Below are positions 8,605 to 18,094 of a stretch of 64,000 bases of DNA, piece after piece. The stretch comes from DATNPX01 sp036702975 (GTDB lineage Bacteria > Cyanobacteriota > Vampirovibrionia > Obscuribacterales > Obscuribacteraceae), in the NCBI GenBank assembly GCA_036702975.1, contig DATNPX010000008.1, forward strand, positions 83,231 to 147,230. The letters run 5' to 3'. Numbering within the stretch: the stretch's first letter is position 1; every line of letters begins with the position of its first letter. Below the pieces are notes generated by a model. The model had not been told where the DNA came from, searched no databases, and worked only from the letters and a program-made list of their open reading frames with translations. The position numbers and the translations under genes were made by a program.

Positions 8605-11148
8605 ATGACCACCTCTGTGCCTGGCTCTGCTGCTGATCCGACCGTGCAAACTTCTGCAACTGGCAGAACCGACCCGGCATCTCAACCGCACATTCTGATT
8701 GGGATTAACGTCGCATTGCTGTGTGCGTTGCTTGTAGCAACGACTTTCGCATATAAAGACGTTCTCTTTAGTTGGTTCGGTGGTGACGATTTTGTACATC
8801 TGTGCTGGTTGGCAAAAACGCTGACTAACCCTGAACTGGTTCTGCGCAATTTCTATGCCAACTGGCTCGATGCGTTCGGAAGCGCGTTCTATCGTCCGCT
8901 CGTGTCGGTAACTCTCTATTTCGACTATCTGATCTGGGGAGACAATGGTCTTGGTTTTCATATAACGAATCTTGCTTTCCATTTTGCTACTGCTGCATTT
9001 ACGTTTCTCTTTGTGCAGCAAATGCAGCTTGCGGTGATGAAGGAATCAGCCGCATCTGCATCTTCTACTCAAAAATTTGATCAAGCTTCGCTTTACCTGT
9101 GGCCGTTTTTCGCAGCGGGGCTGTTTGCCTTGCATCCAGTTCATCCCGAAGTGGTGTCGTGGATCATCGGTCGTGTCGATTCTGTTGCGTCGGCGTTTGT
9201 GATGTCTTGTTTGTTTTTCTATGCGCATTGGCGTGGTTCTGGTTCGAAAGCGTCTTTGGGTCTGGGTCTTTTTTCGATGGTCTTGGCTCTTTGCTCTAAG
9301 GAGATTGGTGTACTGACAGCTCCAGTGCTGACTGTTTACGAATTCTGCTTTGGTCCGGGCTTTTCGCAACCGCTGAAAACGAGAATAAAGACGATAAAAG
9401 TGTTGACTGGTTTTTGGGTCGTCTTTCTCGCTTATTTCGTGGTGAGGCAACTTGCACTCGGCACCTGGCTTGGTGGTTATGACAATACGCTGGGATTGGG
9501 GATGTCCACCTCACAATGGTTGTCGCAAACTTGGCACGGAATTCTTTTGACACTAATTCCAGTCAATGCCGATGTAATCAAGAAGAGCAATGCGCTCATT
9601 AAAATTTGGACGTGCTGCTCCGCGGCCTGCGGACTGACGCTTCTTTTGTTGGCGGCGCAGCGTCGATTTCTCCGTGAAATACTGTTTGGCAGCGCTTTCG
9701 TTGCTCTTGCACTAGCGCCTGTCTATAAAATCTTCTATGTCATGAATGCGCAGCTGGAAGCGAGTCGATATGCATATCTTCTTAGTGTTCCTCTCTGTAT
9801 TCTTCTCGGCCTAGCTGTTGCTAATCTTCCAATTCCATCATTCGGCAGAAAAGTTGTTGCCAATGGCGGTCGTTCTATTGTCGGACTCGTTTTTTTAGTA
9901 AGCGCATTCGGATTGCTCCGATACAACAATATTCCGTGGCATATAGCCGGTGTTACTGCAAATGCTGTGTTGAGCGGGCTGAAGGACATGCTTGGACCAT
10001 CGAGATCCAGCGTTCCATCAAATGTCGTTTTGGTGGGACCGCCAGACTATTATAAGGGTGCCTACATCTGTCGAAATGCGGTCAACTTCATGATGGAATA
10101 TCTGAAGATCGATCCAAAACGGAGTGCTGGTGTTGTTACGATTTTGGACAAAGAGAAGACTTTCCCCATGGGACGCATTCGGGGATTAATGGAGCAGTCT
10201 CCTGAATCGATCGAAATATGGCATTGGAATGCGGAGCACAAGCGGTTCGACCGCGTGACACCAATTGTTGATCCGGCAAATGACACGAAGGCGTGGACGC
10301 TGCTCCAAGCGATGCCAGGACTACAATCCATTCCTCCTGCCTTTGAAAAAACGATGCGTTGGGATGGAAAGGCTCTGCGCATTGACGCGAAGAATGAACC
10401 GTTTGTTGTTCATGCCGATTTTGGTGCCTCGTCGACTTGGGGCTTGAACTTCTTAGCTATGGAGGTGATTCGTGATCCTGCTGTGACGGCGCCATCATCT
10501 CCGAATGGACTCGTGCAGCCCTGTCTTGCGATTCCAGGCGATAAGGGCAATGTTTACATATCTGGAATGCCGTTGGCTGCGGATGACTCGAACGCCGCTT
10601 CTGCTCGCGGCACCGCTTCGCCCGGTATCACCGCAGGCGGTGCCTCGGAGCCTGAGTGCGTTCAAACTTTGATATTCCCGCTGCGCAGTGTGCCGGCTTG
10701 GACACTAAATTACACTAGACCACCCCTTATTCCGATCATCTTTTGCAAAGGCTGGAGCGGGAAAATATTGTCATTTAGATCTATTGCAGCGGAGACTATT
10801 ATGCCTCAGACCAGTTTCAACGGTTTTGGTGGCGGTGGCTATTACATGCTTTGGAAGCATGATCCGGAAGCAGAAATATTTGTGGATGTGTCAAACATTC
10901 CTAATGCCAAAAGCTGGGAAGTCGAGGTGATTCAAACACTCGATCAATTCAGTCAAGGCAACCCGGACCATCCTGAATTGAATGCGAAGATCTTGCGTCC
11001 AAAGAACGGTGGAACGAAAGGTCACTACACCTTCAAACTGCACGATTTCCCAGAAGGTTTTTATTGCGTCCGAGCTTGGGCTTTGGACGATCATCAGAAG
11101 ATAGTTGGATTTGGCAGCGACCACTACAGAGTCCAATTCAAACCGTAG
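8605..11148 (+). CDS. TMTC-like GT-C family membrane glycosyltransferase
   Basis: An 847-aa polytopic protein. After a first membrane helix comes WFGGDDFVHLCWLAK, with an acidic pair in the first extracytoplasmic loop as in GT-C enzymes that use polyprenyl-phosphate sugars. Then come YRPLVSVTLYFDYLIWG and FALHPVHPEVVSWIIGRVDS; this HPxHxE...GRxD signature is typical of TMTC/DUF1736-type O-mannosyltransferase-like proteins. About ten helices occupy residues 25-470. The remaining ~370 residues are a soluble, probably periplasmic region containing a Ser/Ala/Gly-rich segment. No TPR repeats are visible, unlike eukaryotic TMTC proteins. The ATG at 8605 was chosen over a TTG at 8575; AAGGGGAA lies 13 nt upstream, a rather long spacing. 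Acceptor unknown. Confidence 0.75.
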   Translation: MTTSVPGSAADPTVQTSATGRTDPASQPHILIGINVALLCALLVATTFAYKDVLFSWFGGDDFVHLCWLAKTLTNPELVLRNFYANWLDAFGSAFYRPLVSVTLYFDYLIWGDNGLGFHITNLAFHFATAAFTFLFVQQMQLAVMKESAASASSTQKFDQASLYLWPFFAAGLFALHPVHPEVVSWIIGRVDSVASAFVMSCLFFYAHWRGSGSKASLGLGLFSMVLALCSKEIGVLTAPVLTVYEFCFGPGFSQPLKTRIKTIKVLTGFWVVFLAYFVVRQLALGTWLGGYDNTLGLGMSTSQWLSQTWHGILLTLIPVNADVIKKSNALIKIWTCCSAACGLTLLLLAAQRRFLREILFGSAFVALALAPVYKIFYVMNAQLEASRYAYLLSVPLCILLGLAVANLPIPSFGRKVVANGGRSIVGLVFLVSAFGLLRYNNIPWHIAGVTANAVLSGLKDMLGPSRSSVPSNVVLVGPPDYYKGAYICRNAVNFMMEYLKIDPKRSAGVVTILDKEKTFPMGRIRGLMEQSPESIEIWHWNAEHKRFDRVTPIVDPANDTKAWTLLQAMPGLQSIPPAFEKTMRWDGKALRIDAKNEPFVVHADFGASSTWGLNFLAMEVIRDPAVTAPSSPNGLVQPCLAIPGDKGNVYISGMPLAADDSNAASARGTASPGITAGGASEPECVQTLIFPLRSVPAWTLNYTRPPLIPIIFCKGWSGKILSFRSIAAETIMPQTSFNGFGGGGYYMLWKHDPEAEIFVDVSNIPNAKSWEVEVIQTLDQFSQGNPDHPELNAKILRPKNGGTKGHYTFKLHDFPEGFYCVRAWALDDHQKIVGFGSDHYRVQFKP

Positions 11149-11228
11149 CGCGAGCTAGCTCGGCGCTTCGTGTCGGGGAGTTGGGGCTCACAGTGTAAGT
11201 CTCAAAATGCGAGAAATCTTTCTGTTAA

Positions 11229-12449
11229 CTAAAATACTTGCGATGTTTTCGATTGACTTAGCTGTTCACAAACTTCCGGCGGATTCGTTGGAGCTGGCAG
11301 CATCAATTTGCGTTCCGTCAATTCTTGAAGCACAACATCCGGCTTCTCTTCCTTGATCACATCTACGAGAAAGCGGCTTTCTCTCTGGGAATGCGTGTCA
11401 CGGTCCAGATAGACACGACTGAACTTTGGTGCCAAATAAGCACAAAGTGGAACACTAAACGAGTCTCCGATTAGCACTGCTCGTGGTAGCGTGCTATCCA
11501 ATGGGTTGCATTGAGTGGCAAGAGGTTTGTAGGCATCCTTAGGATCCTTAGTCGGTTGCGGCGGATGGTGACTCAGCTTCCACCCTTCTCCGCCTTGGCG
11601 AGAAAGAACCGGCTGTTCCTCGTTCATAAAGCCGTCTAAGCCCATCAGCCGTACAAGGTCACCATGTTCTACTGGCTTCACTGCATCGACCTTCCACTCA
11701 TTCGTGCCACCGCTATCTTTCAGATTGGGCAACTGCTCTCTAAGATGTTTGACTAAGGCGGTACTCGCAAGCATCGCGCCCAGCTTGTTCCAATGCGTAT
11801 CGGTGCGGAAGTAGAGTTGACCTGCCGACTTTTGCGAGATCATATACTGCCGCAAATCGAGCACATCGAGTTTGCTGTGTCCCTTCAAATAGGCCACCAG
11901 TTGGTCGCACCTTGAGTCCTTGTTGAGAAGCGAGTAGGACTGAGGTAAATACTCGGGATAAATAGTACATTTGCTTGGTGCCAGAATAAATGTGTATTTG
12001 ATGCCCTGGTGCGCTAGCCATTGGCGGCGCTGTTCGAGTGCATTTGTCCACTCGGCCAGCTCCTCTTCGGAAAACGGACGTGCGTGCCTCATGGTCTGTG
12101 CATCGCCATCAAGCATATAGAAGAGCCAGTCGTTTTTGCCTATCAGCACTCCGTTAGACGGAGAAACCGAGAATGCCTTGACGAGTAGCATGTTGCGTGC
12201 GCGCACGAGTTCCGTTCGGCATGCGAGACGGTCAACAAAGTATTTTTCGAACTGAGCTGGTGCTTCCTTCCAAGAACGGATATTTGATTTGAGCTGAGGC
12301 AGCTCCGCTGGTAAGCGATTCTCTTGTGAGACGATCACCGAGGCTGGTTGCGTGAACATGTATACCGAGCCGATACACAAAGCGACGATCATACCGAGGA
12401 AAAGTACTACGGTCACTACATCTTCTATCTTCTTTGTGGTACCACTCAT
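11229..12449 (-). CDS. AlgJ/AlgX-like SGNH-type O-acetyltransferase partner
   Basis: A 406-aa protein with one N-terminal membrane anchor (about residues 10-32) and a large periplasmic SGNH-like domain of the AlgJ/AlgX class. Visible family marks are VLIGKNDWLFYM, FILAPSKCTIYPEYLP, the TDTHWN block (the Asp-His of the catalytic triad in this family) and VLIGDSFSVPL, whose serine would be the nucleophile. It follows the MBOAT gene after 3 nt and is probably co-translated. In characterised systems the MBOAT protein passes an acyl group across the membrane and the SGNH protein transfers it to the polysaccharide. The substrate need not be alginate. Confidence 0.87.
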   Translation of the reverse strand: MSGTTKKIEDVVTVVLFLGMIVALCIGSVYMFTQPASVIVSQENRLPAELPQLKSNIRSWKEAPAQFEKYFVDRLACRTELVRARNMLLVKAFSVSPSNGVLIGKNDWLFYMLDGDAQTMRHARPFSEEELAEWTNALEQRRQWLAHQGIKYTFILAPSKCTIYPEYLPQSYSLLNKDSRCDQLVAYLKGHSKLDVLDLRQYMISQKSAGQLYFRTDTHWNKLGAMLASTALVKHLREQLPNLKDSGGTNEWKVDAVKPVEHGDLVRLMGLDGFMNEEQPVLSRQGGEGWKLSHHPPQPTKDPKDAYKPLATQCNPLDSTLPRAVLIGDSFSVPLCAYLAPKFSRVYLDRDTHSQRESRFLVDVIKEEKPDVVLQELTERKLMLPAPTNPPEVCEQLSQSKTSQVF

Positions 12450-12452
12450 TGG

Positions 12453-13907
12453 TTAGAACCTGAAATAGATAAATGGATTGTAGGTGCCGGCTGCCATCTC
12501 GGTAATTGATAGTGAGAGAATGGCACCAACCCAAGCAGTTCTAATTACTGCTCTGTAGGCCGGCTGACGCACCTCTGGCAGTGGCGCCTGCGTTTTTACA
12601 TCACGCGTTGGTGGGAAGAGCCAATCGCGAATAATCGGAGTCGAGCCGAGAATTCCTAATAGCAAAATGAACAGCACTCGGTTGTCGAGCAAGACTCCAA
12701 GCGTGTATTCGCTCGGAATTGGGTGTGCTAGACCAAACATTGCCTTGTAAAACATCATCGCTTGACGCAAGGTTTCCGCTCGGAACAAAACCCACCCCAT
12801 CATTACTACGAAGATGGTGTACGCATGCTTAAGCGGTCGTGGGATCTTTTGTAGGAAATTACCGAATCCTGAACGCTCGAGTCCAAGGAATGCACCGTGA
12901 TACAAACCCCAGATGATGAAATTCCAGCTGGCGCCGTGCCATAGCCCACATAAGAAAAATACGGTGACTAAGTTGAAGCGTGTGCGCCATTCACCATGCC
13001 GATTTCCACCGAGCGGAATATATAAGTAATCGCGGAACCAGTTGGATAGCGAAATATGCCAACGCTGCCAGAATTCGCGAATCGATTGAGCAATATAAGG
13101 GAAGTTGAAATTTTCGAGGAACCGGAAACCGAACATCAGGCCCAGTCCAATCGCCATGTCTGAGTAACCGGAGAAGTCAAAATAGATTTGCAGCGTGTAA
13201 CAGATGGTGCCAAGCCAAGCTACGCTGGGAGTTAGTTCGTGCAGATTCATTCCGAAGACTTTGTCTGCCACCGCCGCCATGGTGTTGGCGATCAACATTT
13301 TCTTGCCGAGACCGATGACAAAACGGCGCGTTCCTTCGGCGAATTTTTCCACGTTGACTTTTCGCTCGGTGATCTGATCGCTTACATCGTGATAACGAAT
13401 GATCGGACCCGCCACGAGCTGGGGGAACAAGGAAATATAGAGCGCTAGGTTGATTGGATTGCCCTGTGCTTTCGCTTGCTTCCTATAGATGTCTATGACG
13501 TACGACAATGAGTGGAAAGTGAAGAAGGAGATACCCAGCGGAAGGGTGATCAGCGGAATCGGAATCTGCTGTATATGCAGCTTGGCAAGAACTAGATCAA
13601 CTTCTGTGAGAATGAAGTCCGCATATTTGAAGAAGACTAGAATGCCCAAATTCACAAAAACAGCCATGAGAAGACTGAGCTTGCGCGCGCCTTCTTCTTT
13701 CGCTTCATCTATGGTGATGGCGAAGGCGTAATTGAGAACAATAGATAGAAGCATCACCCAGAGGAACGAAAGCTCGCCCCAGGCATAGAAAAACAGACTG
13801 GCCAACAATAGAAATGCATTGCGCCACGCCACGCTCCGGAGTGAGGAATATACGAGCAGCACGATCGGCAAAAATAGAAAGAGGAAGACGAGCGAGCTAA
13901 ATACCAC
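12453..13907 (-). CDS. MBOAT family O-acyltransferase (AlgI-like)
   Basis: A 484-aa membrane-bound O-acyltransferase. The conserved core is present: YFDFSGYSDMAIGLGLMFG, FWQRWHISLSNWFRDYLYIPLGG, and the catalytic-histidine block LCGLWHGASWNFIIWGLYHG. The length matches AlgI proteins. The GTG start is supported by GGAG 7 nt upstream. It forms a two-gene unit with the downstream AlgJ-like gene. By analogy with AlgI/AlgJ, DltB/DltD and PatA/PatB, it supplies acyl groups to the periplasmic face for modification of a surface glycan. A second SGNH/MBOAT pair lies at 53-55.7 kb. Confidence 0.92.
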   Translation of the reverse strand: MVFSSLVFLFLFLPIVLLVYSSLRSVAWRNAFLLLASLFFYAWGELSFLWVMLLSIVLNYAFAITIDEAKEEGARKLSLLMAVFVNLGILVFFKYADFILTEVDLVLAKLHIQQIPIPLITLPLGISFFTFHSLSYVIDIYRKQAKAQGNPINLALYISLFPQLVAGPIIRYHDVSDQITERKVNVEKFAEGTRRFVIGLGKKMLIANTMAAVADKVFGMNLHELTPSVAWLGTICYTLQIYFDFSGYSDMAIGLGLMFGFRFLENFNFPYIAQSIREFWQRWHISLSNWFRDYLYIPLGGNRHGEWRTRFNLVTVFFLCGLWHGASWNFIIWGLYHGAFLGLERSGFGNFLQKIPRPLKHAYTIFVVMMGWVLFRAETLRQAMMFYKAMFGLAHPIPSEYTLGVLLDNRVLFILLLGILGSTPIIRDWLFPPTRDVKTQAPLPEVRQPAYRAVIRTAWVGAILSLSITEMAAGTYNPFIYFRF

Positions 13908-14230
13908 GATGCACTCCGGGGATCGTCAATAGGTAATGATGATACGCGGCCGGCGCGTCTGAATGGCTTCCTCCGAGCTAAATACTTGCTAAGGGTTTTC
14001 AAGATTATGCCGGGCGACATAAAATCCTCTTTACAAGCCTGTCCGTAATCGGCTAAATATGACCAAAAAAGTAAACCGATATCGGTTTACTTTTATCCTC
14101 AAATATATTTTTTCGATTTTTAGGGCAGGGGTGAAAGCTTTGTAATGTCACATGCAGCGTAATTAGCTTTGTCTAAGTACCGGTAGGGTCTATGATTGTT
14201 CATTGACAACCCCCACCTTTGCGACCAGTC
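13908..14230. promoter_or_regulatory. Divergent intergenic region between MBOAT and GT2 genes
   Basis: About 320 bases separating divergent genes. It holds the palindrome at 14067-14094. A TTGACA at 14203-14208 is only 23 nt before the GT2 ATG and has no matching -10 ahead of it, so I do not call it a promoter. Confidence 0.5.
14067..14094. repeat. Perfect 28-bp palindrome, GTAAACCGATATCGGTTTAC family
   Basis: Core at 14071-14090 with AAAA/TTTT flanks, identical over 28 bp to the copy at 8339-8366. It lies midway between divergent genes, about 160 nt upstream of the MBOAT start and about 135 nt upstream of the GT2 start. Confidence 0.9.
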
Positions 14231-15388
14231 ATGCTCGCTACCGACTCCTCGGTCAATCTCACTCCTGTCAGCGTTCAGGCGCCTGCGCTTGGCGTTTCTG
14301 TGCATGGATATGTTGCTGGTCGTCTCTCGGTCATCATCCGCGCCCATCAAGCTTGCAACCGAGAACTCCTTAAAGAATCGCTCGAATCCCTTTGTGCATC
14401 AACATATCCTGACCTGGAAGTGGTGGTGGCGACTGATACTTCGGATTTGTCGGTACAGCAAAGCCTTCAGTCCGTCATTGACTCGATTCCTTGGTGCCAG
14501 CCAGCTTTTGCGGTGCTGACAGTGGTGGATTGCACAGGCATCAGCGATACTCGCTCGCGTCTTTTGAATGAAGGTGTTAAACGGAGTAGTGGACAATTTG
14601 TCGCCTTTCTTGATTACGATGACGTTGTCTATCCTGATGGCTACCGGATTCTGGTCGACGAGCTTATCGTCTCAGGCCGAGGAGTCGCCGCGGGGGGAAC
14701 GCAGGTTGCTGAAGTTACAAAAGTTGCGGACGGAAAGTTCGAGGTCGGTGCGGCGCGCCCGTTTGTGCATGACGGACGTTCCAAGCTCGATCTATTTAAA
14801 GGTAACTTTCTACCGATTCACAGTTTCGTGATCAATCGTTTCGTTGTTCCGAAAGATTCTATCTGTACCGAGGAATCTCTCAAGCGGTTGGAAGACCACT
14901 GTTTACTGGTCAAGCTGGCATTGGTGACTGAGTTTTCCTTTGCAAAAATGAACGTGCCAGTCTGCGAATATCGTGTGTTTGATGGGGTCTTTTCTGGCGA
15001 TCGTTCCAAGTTTCTCGATAGCAAGGACCCTGATATTGAAGCCTGGAGGCAATCCAAGGAGTTCATCGTCAATCTTGTTGCGCGCTCCACGGCGACTGTA
15101 AATGTTGCGCAACTGAAGGAAGATATTCTCGAGCGCGTAAACATCGAGAGTGAAAGAGCGAAGCAGCAAGTGCGCCATGAAGCACAACTGGAAATCGATG
15201 CACTCAAGCAGCGCGTCAATGAGGCTGAACAGACTAACTTAGCGCTCTCTTATCAAATTGAAAAATGGCAAGCCGCAAACAAAAATCTGGGAGCGCAGCT
15301 AGACCTACAGAATGCGGAGTTGTCGCGCCGTCCATATCGCGTTGTGCGCTGGCTTTTGTCGCTGATGCATAAGCTCACAAGTCGGTAA
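14231..15388 (+). CDS. Glycosyltransferase family 2 with C-terminal coiled coil
   Basis: A 385-aa protein with a GT-A fold domain at about residues 35-270: RLSVIIRAH near the N-terminus, LEVVVATDTSD, and FLDYDDVVYPDG, where DYDD is the metal/nucleotide-sugar DxD motif. Residues 290-365 are Glu/Lys/Gln/Ala-rich and predicted by eye to form a coiled coil; the basic, aromatic C-terminus could bind the membrane. The ATG at 14231 is preferred over a TTG at 14219, but neither has a clear Shine-Dalgarno sequence. It is followed by a tandem-repeat stretch and then by another glycosyltransferase-like gene. Substrate unknown. Confidence 0.82.
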   Translation: MLATDSSVNLTPVSVQAPALGVSVHGYVAGRLSVIIRAHQACNRELLKESLESLCASTYPDLEVVVATDTSDLSVQQSLQSVIDSIPWCQPAFAVLTVVDCTGISDTRSRLLNEGVKRSSGQFVAFLDYDDVVYPDGYRILVDELIVSGRGVAAGGTQVAEVTKVADGKFEVGAARPFVHDGRSKLDLFKGNFLPIHSFVINRFVVPKDSICTEESLKRLEDHCLLVKLALVTEFSFAKMNVPVCEYRVFDGVFSGDRSKFLDSKDPDIEAWRQSKEFIVNLVARSTATVNVAQLKEDILERVNIESERAKQQVRHEAQLEIDALKQRVNEAEQTNLALSYQIEKWQAANKNLGAQLDLQNAELSRRPYRVVRWLLSLMHKLTSR

Positions 15389-15403
15389 CAACTTACGCTG
15401 CCC

Positions 15404-15527
15404 GCAACAGACTAAGCTTGCAACGACCAAGCTTGCGACGACCAAGCCAGCAGCAGACTAAGCTTGCAGCGACCAAGCGTGCAGCGACCAAGCTTGCAAC
15501 AGACTAAGCTTGCGACAGACCAAGCTT
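15404..15527. repeat. Tandem repeat, about 8 x 15/16 bp
   Basis: Eight imperfect units of the form GCAACAGACTAAGCTT (16 bp) or GCAACGACCAAGCTT (15 bp) follow each other 15 nt after the stop of the GT2 gene. Mixed unit lengths mean that no frame is preserved. No function is apparent; it resembles a VNTR. Confidence 0.9.
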
Positions 15528-15645
15528 GCGGCAACTTACGATTGTTAAATAATCAACAGAGCCATTTCTGCTAGACTTTGCGGGTTGTCAGGATTGATGC
15601 GTAATCACAGACAGCCAACCTCGTAATACTTTTTTGAGAAATACT

Positions 15646-17316
15646 ATGTCCTTAGCGTCAGTACCGAATCCCAATGCTAGCCTTGTGTCGACGCCATTCG
15701 CGGGGACTTTGCCGAGCATGGACTACTACGCAGTTCTAAAAGATGTGCATGCACTGCTCCAGCCGAAGACTTACCTGGAGATAGGCGTTGGTGACGGGAA
15801 GGCTATTGCGCAAGCGTTGAGCACTACTGTTTGCATTGGTGTTGATCCATCGTTGTCTATTCAAAAAGCACCGCGTGGTGGCACTTATCTATTTGAGTTC
15901 ACAAGCGACGAGTTTTTCGCGGGCTCCTTTCTCACCGACATTCTGTCGGGAGCATCATTAGATCTAGCTTTTATCGATGGCAAACATCTTTTTGAATTCG
16001 CCCTTCGCGATTTCATGAATATCGAACGGCATTGCAATAACAACTCGGTCGTCGTGGTGCGCGATCCGCTGCCATTGAATGCTGAGATGGCGAGTCGCGA
16101 GCAGTCCACTCAATTTTGGAGTGGTGATATCTGGAAGCTGATTGCTTGTTTGAAGCAGCATCGTCCCGACCTTTCAGTAACCATGCTCGATGTGGCGCCA
16201 GCTGGTCTTGCGTTCATCTCAAACTTAGATCCCAAGTCTGACGTTTTGGAAAAGAATCACTTTACGATCGTGCGCGATTACATTCCTCAAGGTCAGACTG
16301 AATATGCGCAGTTTATGAAGAATGCAAACCGCACATCTGACTTGCATTCAGCACTTGCGGCTGCCAGAAAGTTTAGTATGGACCGGAAGCTTTTTCACGC
16401 ATCCCGTTCATTGACCGCTATGGTGAAGCCTGAGAAGATTTCGGAAGTTGTCCGCTACGTTCCTCAGGTAGATGCGATTCCGCCGAAGCCGGTGTTTGAG
16501 ACACCTCATTTGACACCACATGGAGGACGCCGCGGCAGTAAGCCACTGAAGATGCTTGGCGTGCTGCTTTGCTACAACGACGGAGATTTCGTTAGCGATG
16601 CCGTGGAGGCTCTGTTGGAAAACGGGCACCACATTTTGGCATGGGATCATGGTTCAAATGATGAAACTGCAGCGATGCTGGATAAGTACAACGGTGAGTT
16701 TTTGCAGAGGCACTTTCTACCTCGCGAGTTCGATTTTTACGGACTCTATGCTCATGTCTCTCGGCATATAATCGAGAACTTTGGGCAGTCATATGATTGG
16801 GTCTCGTGGCCAGATATGGACGAGATTTTGGAAGGTCCGACACGGGAAAAATCCTACCCTGAATATGTGCAAGAAGTGCTCGATTCCGGATGCACTCATG
16901 TTCAATTTGAAAATTACAATTATTGGTTCACAAGCGCAGATGACTGGTCTATCGAATCTCCGGCTAGGCGCATTCGCCATTATGGATTACGACCAGGATG
17001 TGCTCCTCGAATACGAGCTTGGCGTGCTGATGTGACGAATGAACGTTGGTTCAACCACAATCCGCTGCCCGGCGAGAAATATCCGCAACACTTCAAACTG
17101 CGTCACTATCCGATGCGCACTTATGAAAAAGCCATGAGGCGTTTGATTGCAGATAGGCACAATCTCAGACGCGAGGATGCCAATGTCCACTACGAAAATA
17201 TGGCGAAACATCTGGACAAGATGACGATTCGTCCAACCAGCTTGCATTTCGATGATGGGGTTTCCGAATTGAGCATGGATCCTATTTATCCATGGGAAGG
17301 CATGTACCGCGCGTAG
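15646..17316 (+). CDS. Methyltransferase-like / glycosyltransferase-2-like fusion protein
   Basis: A 556-aa two-domain protein. Residues ~20-200 look like a class I SAM-dependent methyltransferase: TYLEIGVGDGKAIAQAL (motif I), an acidic residue in GVDPS, and LDLAFIDGKHLFEFALRD, as in the Methyltransf_24 group. Residues ~300-556 resemble a GT-A-type glycosyltransferase-2 domain of the GT92-like group: MLGVLLCYNDGDFVSDAV, AWDHGSNDETAAML, and DWVSWPDMDEIL with a DMDE acidic motif. ATG at 15646 chosen over a TTG at 15634; GAG lies about 10 nt upstream. Probably transcribed with the next gene, which starts 30 nt after its stop. The fusion suggests a sugar that is both transferred and methylated, but that is inference. 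Confidence 0.78.
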   Translation: MSLASVPNPNASLVSTPFAGTLPSMDYYAVLKDVHALLQPKTYLEIGVGDGKAIAQALSTTVCIGVDPSLSIQKAPRGGTYLFEFTSDEFFAGSFLTDILSGASLDLAFIDGKHLFEFALRDFMNIERHCNNNSVVVVRDPLPLNAEMASREQSTQFWSGDIWKLIACLKQHRPDLSVTMLDVAPAGLAFISNLDPKSDVLEKNHFTIVRDYIPQGQTEYAQFMKNANRTSDLHSALAAARKFSMDRKLFHASRSLTAMVKPEKISEVVRYVPQVDAIPPKPVFETPHLTPHGGRRGSKPLKMLGVLLCYNDGDFVSDAVEALLENGHHILAWDHGSNDETAAMLDKYNGEFLQRHFLPREFDFYGLYAHVSRHIIENFGQSYDWVSWPDMDEILEGPTREKSYPEYVQEVLDSGCTHVQFENYNYWFTSADDWSIESPARRIRHYGLRPGCAPRIRAWRADVTNERWFNHNPLPGEKYPQHFKLRHYPMRTYEKAMRRLIADRHNLRREDANVHYENMAKHLDKMTIRPTSLHFDDGVSELSMDPIYPWEGMYRA

Positions 17317-17346
17317 CTGCAAATCAGAGTCTGCTAGGAGGGCTTC

Positions 17347-17988
17347 GTGATTTCTTCTAAATCACTGGTGGTGGCACTAAGCGTAACCCTTTTAGTTGAT
17401 AGCCTGACTTCTGTCGCTCAGGCGAAAAAGAAAAACTCCGATGACGATTCTAAGCCGGAAGAAACTATCCCGGCTGCGGTGGTTACAGGCTTGGCGGGAG
17501 AACAGTATATTTTTTACGGGCTTGGCGGAATAGTAGTCGAGCAAACTCCGAAGCCCGGCATGTGGCACTCAAACATGCGCAGTTATAAGATTTCAATTGA
17601 TGGAAGTAAGATCGGAGCTAGTGCTGCCGGGGGGACTACAGGACGTGGTGGTGCTGGTGAGGCAGGCGGCGGCGTCTCTGAAAGTGGTGCTTTTGGAAGT
17701 GGTGCTCTGACTGCTAACTTCGCCGCTGCAAAGGTGAATGGTGACTTTATGGCGGTGGCTGGTACGGCGTACTTCGTTTCTAGTTCCGCTGTTTGCACTT
17801 TGCCGGCCGCTGGTGGTGCGGCAGGGCGTGAAGTTCTTGTCTGCAATAACACCGATGGTGGTGCAATTAAATACTGTACCGCTGCGGGTGAATTGATTTC
17901 CGGTCAAGCCTCTGGAACTCTAGGCAATTCGAAACCATACAAAATAGATCGATTTATTTCGGATGGCAAAAACTGGTTCCTCGAATAA
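17347..17988 (+). CDS. Secreted glycine-rich protein of unknown function
   Basis: A 213-aa protein starting at GTG with a strong AGGAGGG ribosome-binding site. An N-terminal signal peptide of about 26 residues ends near SVAQA. The middle (about residues 95-120) is very Gly/Ala/Ser-rich. The C-terminal half has alternating hydrophobic residues in short beta-like strands (AYFVSSSAVCTLPAAGGAAG, then EVLVCNN), reminiscent of surface or fibre-type beta domains. I do not recognise a family. Position in a glycan-gene neighbourhood suggests a cell-surface location. Confidence 0.7.
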   Translation: MISSKSLVVALSVTLLVDSLTSVAQAKKKNSDDDSKPEETIPAAVVTGLAGEQYIFYGLGGIVVEQTPKPGMWHSNMRSYKISIDGSKIGASAAGGTTGRGGAGEAGGGVSESGAFGSGALTANFAAAKVNGDFMAVAGTAYFVSSSAVCTLPAAGGAAGREVLVCNNTDGGAIKYCTAAGELISGQASGTLGNSKPYKIDRFISDGKNWFLE

Positions 17989-17997
17989 TCTGTTTTA

Positions 17998-18094
17998 TTT
18001 CAGGATCTTGTTTATTTCAGGATCTTGTTTATTGCGGGATCTCGTTCATTGCGGATCTTGTTCGTTGTGGGATCTCGTTCATTGCAGGATCTTG
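17998..18094. repeat. Tandem repeat, about 6 x 17 bp
   Basis: Units such as TTTCAGGATCTTGTTTA and TTGCGGGATCTCGTTCA repeat nearly six times (one 16-bp unit) between two convergent genes. The last unit overlaps the final codons and stop of the minus-strand gene ending at 18079, so the array runs into its 3' end. Confidence 0.9.

Noticed and set aside
11149..11228. GAGCTAGCTC palindrome after the GT-C gene as terminator
   Set aside because: A 10-bp dyad without a loop or T-run; not a convincing terminator.
14203..14208. TTGACA as -35 box for the GT2 gene
   Set aside because: It is only 23 nt before the ATG and no -10 fits ahead of the start codon.
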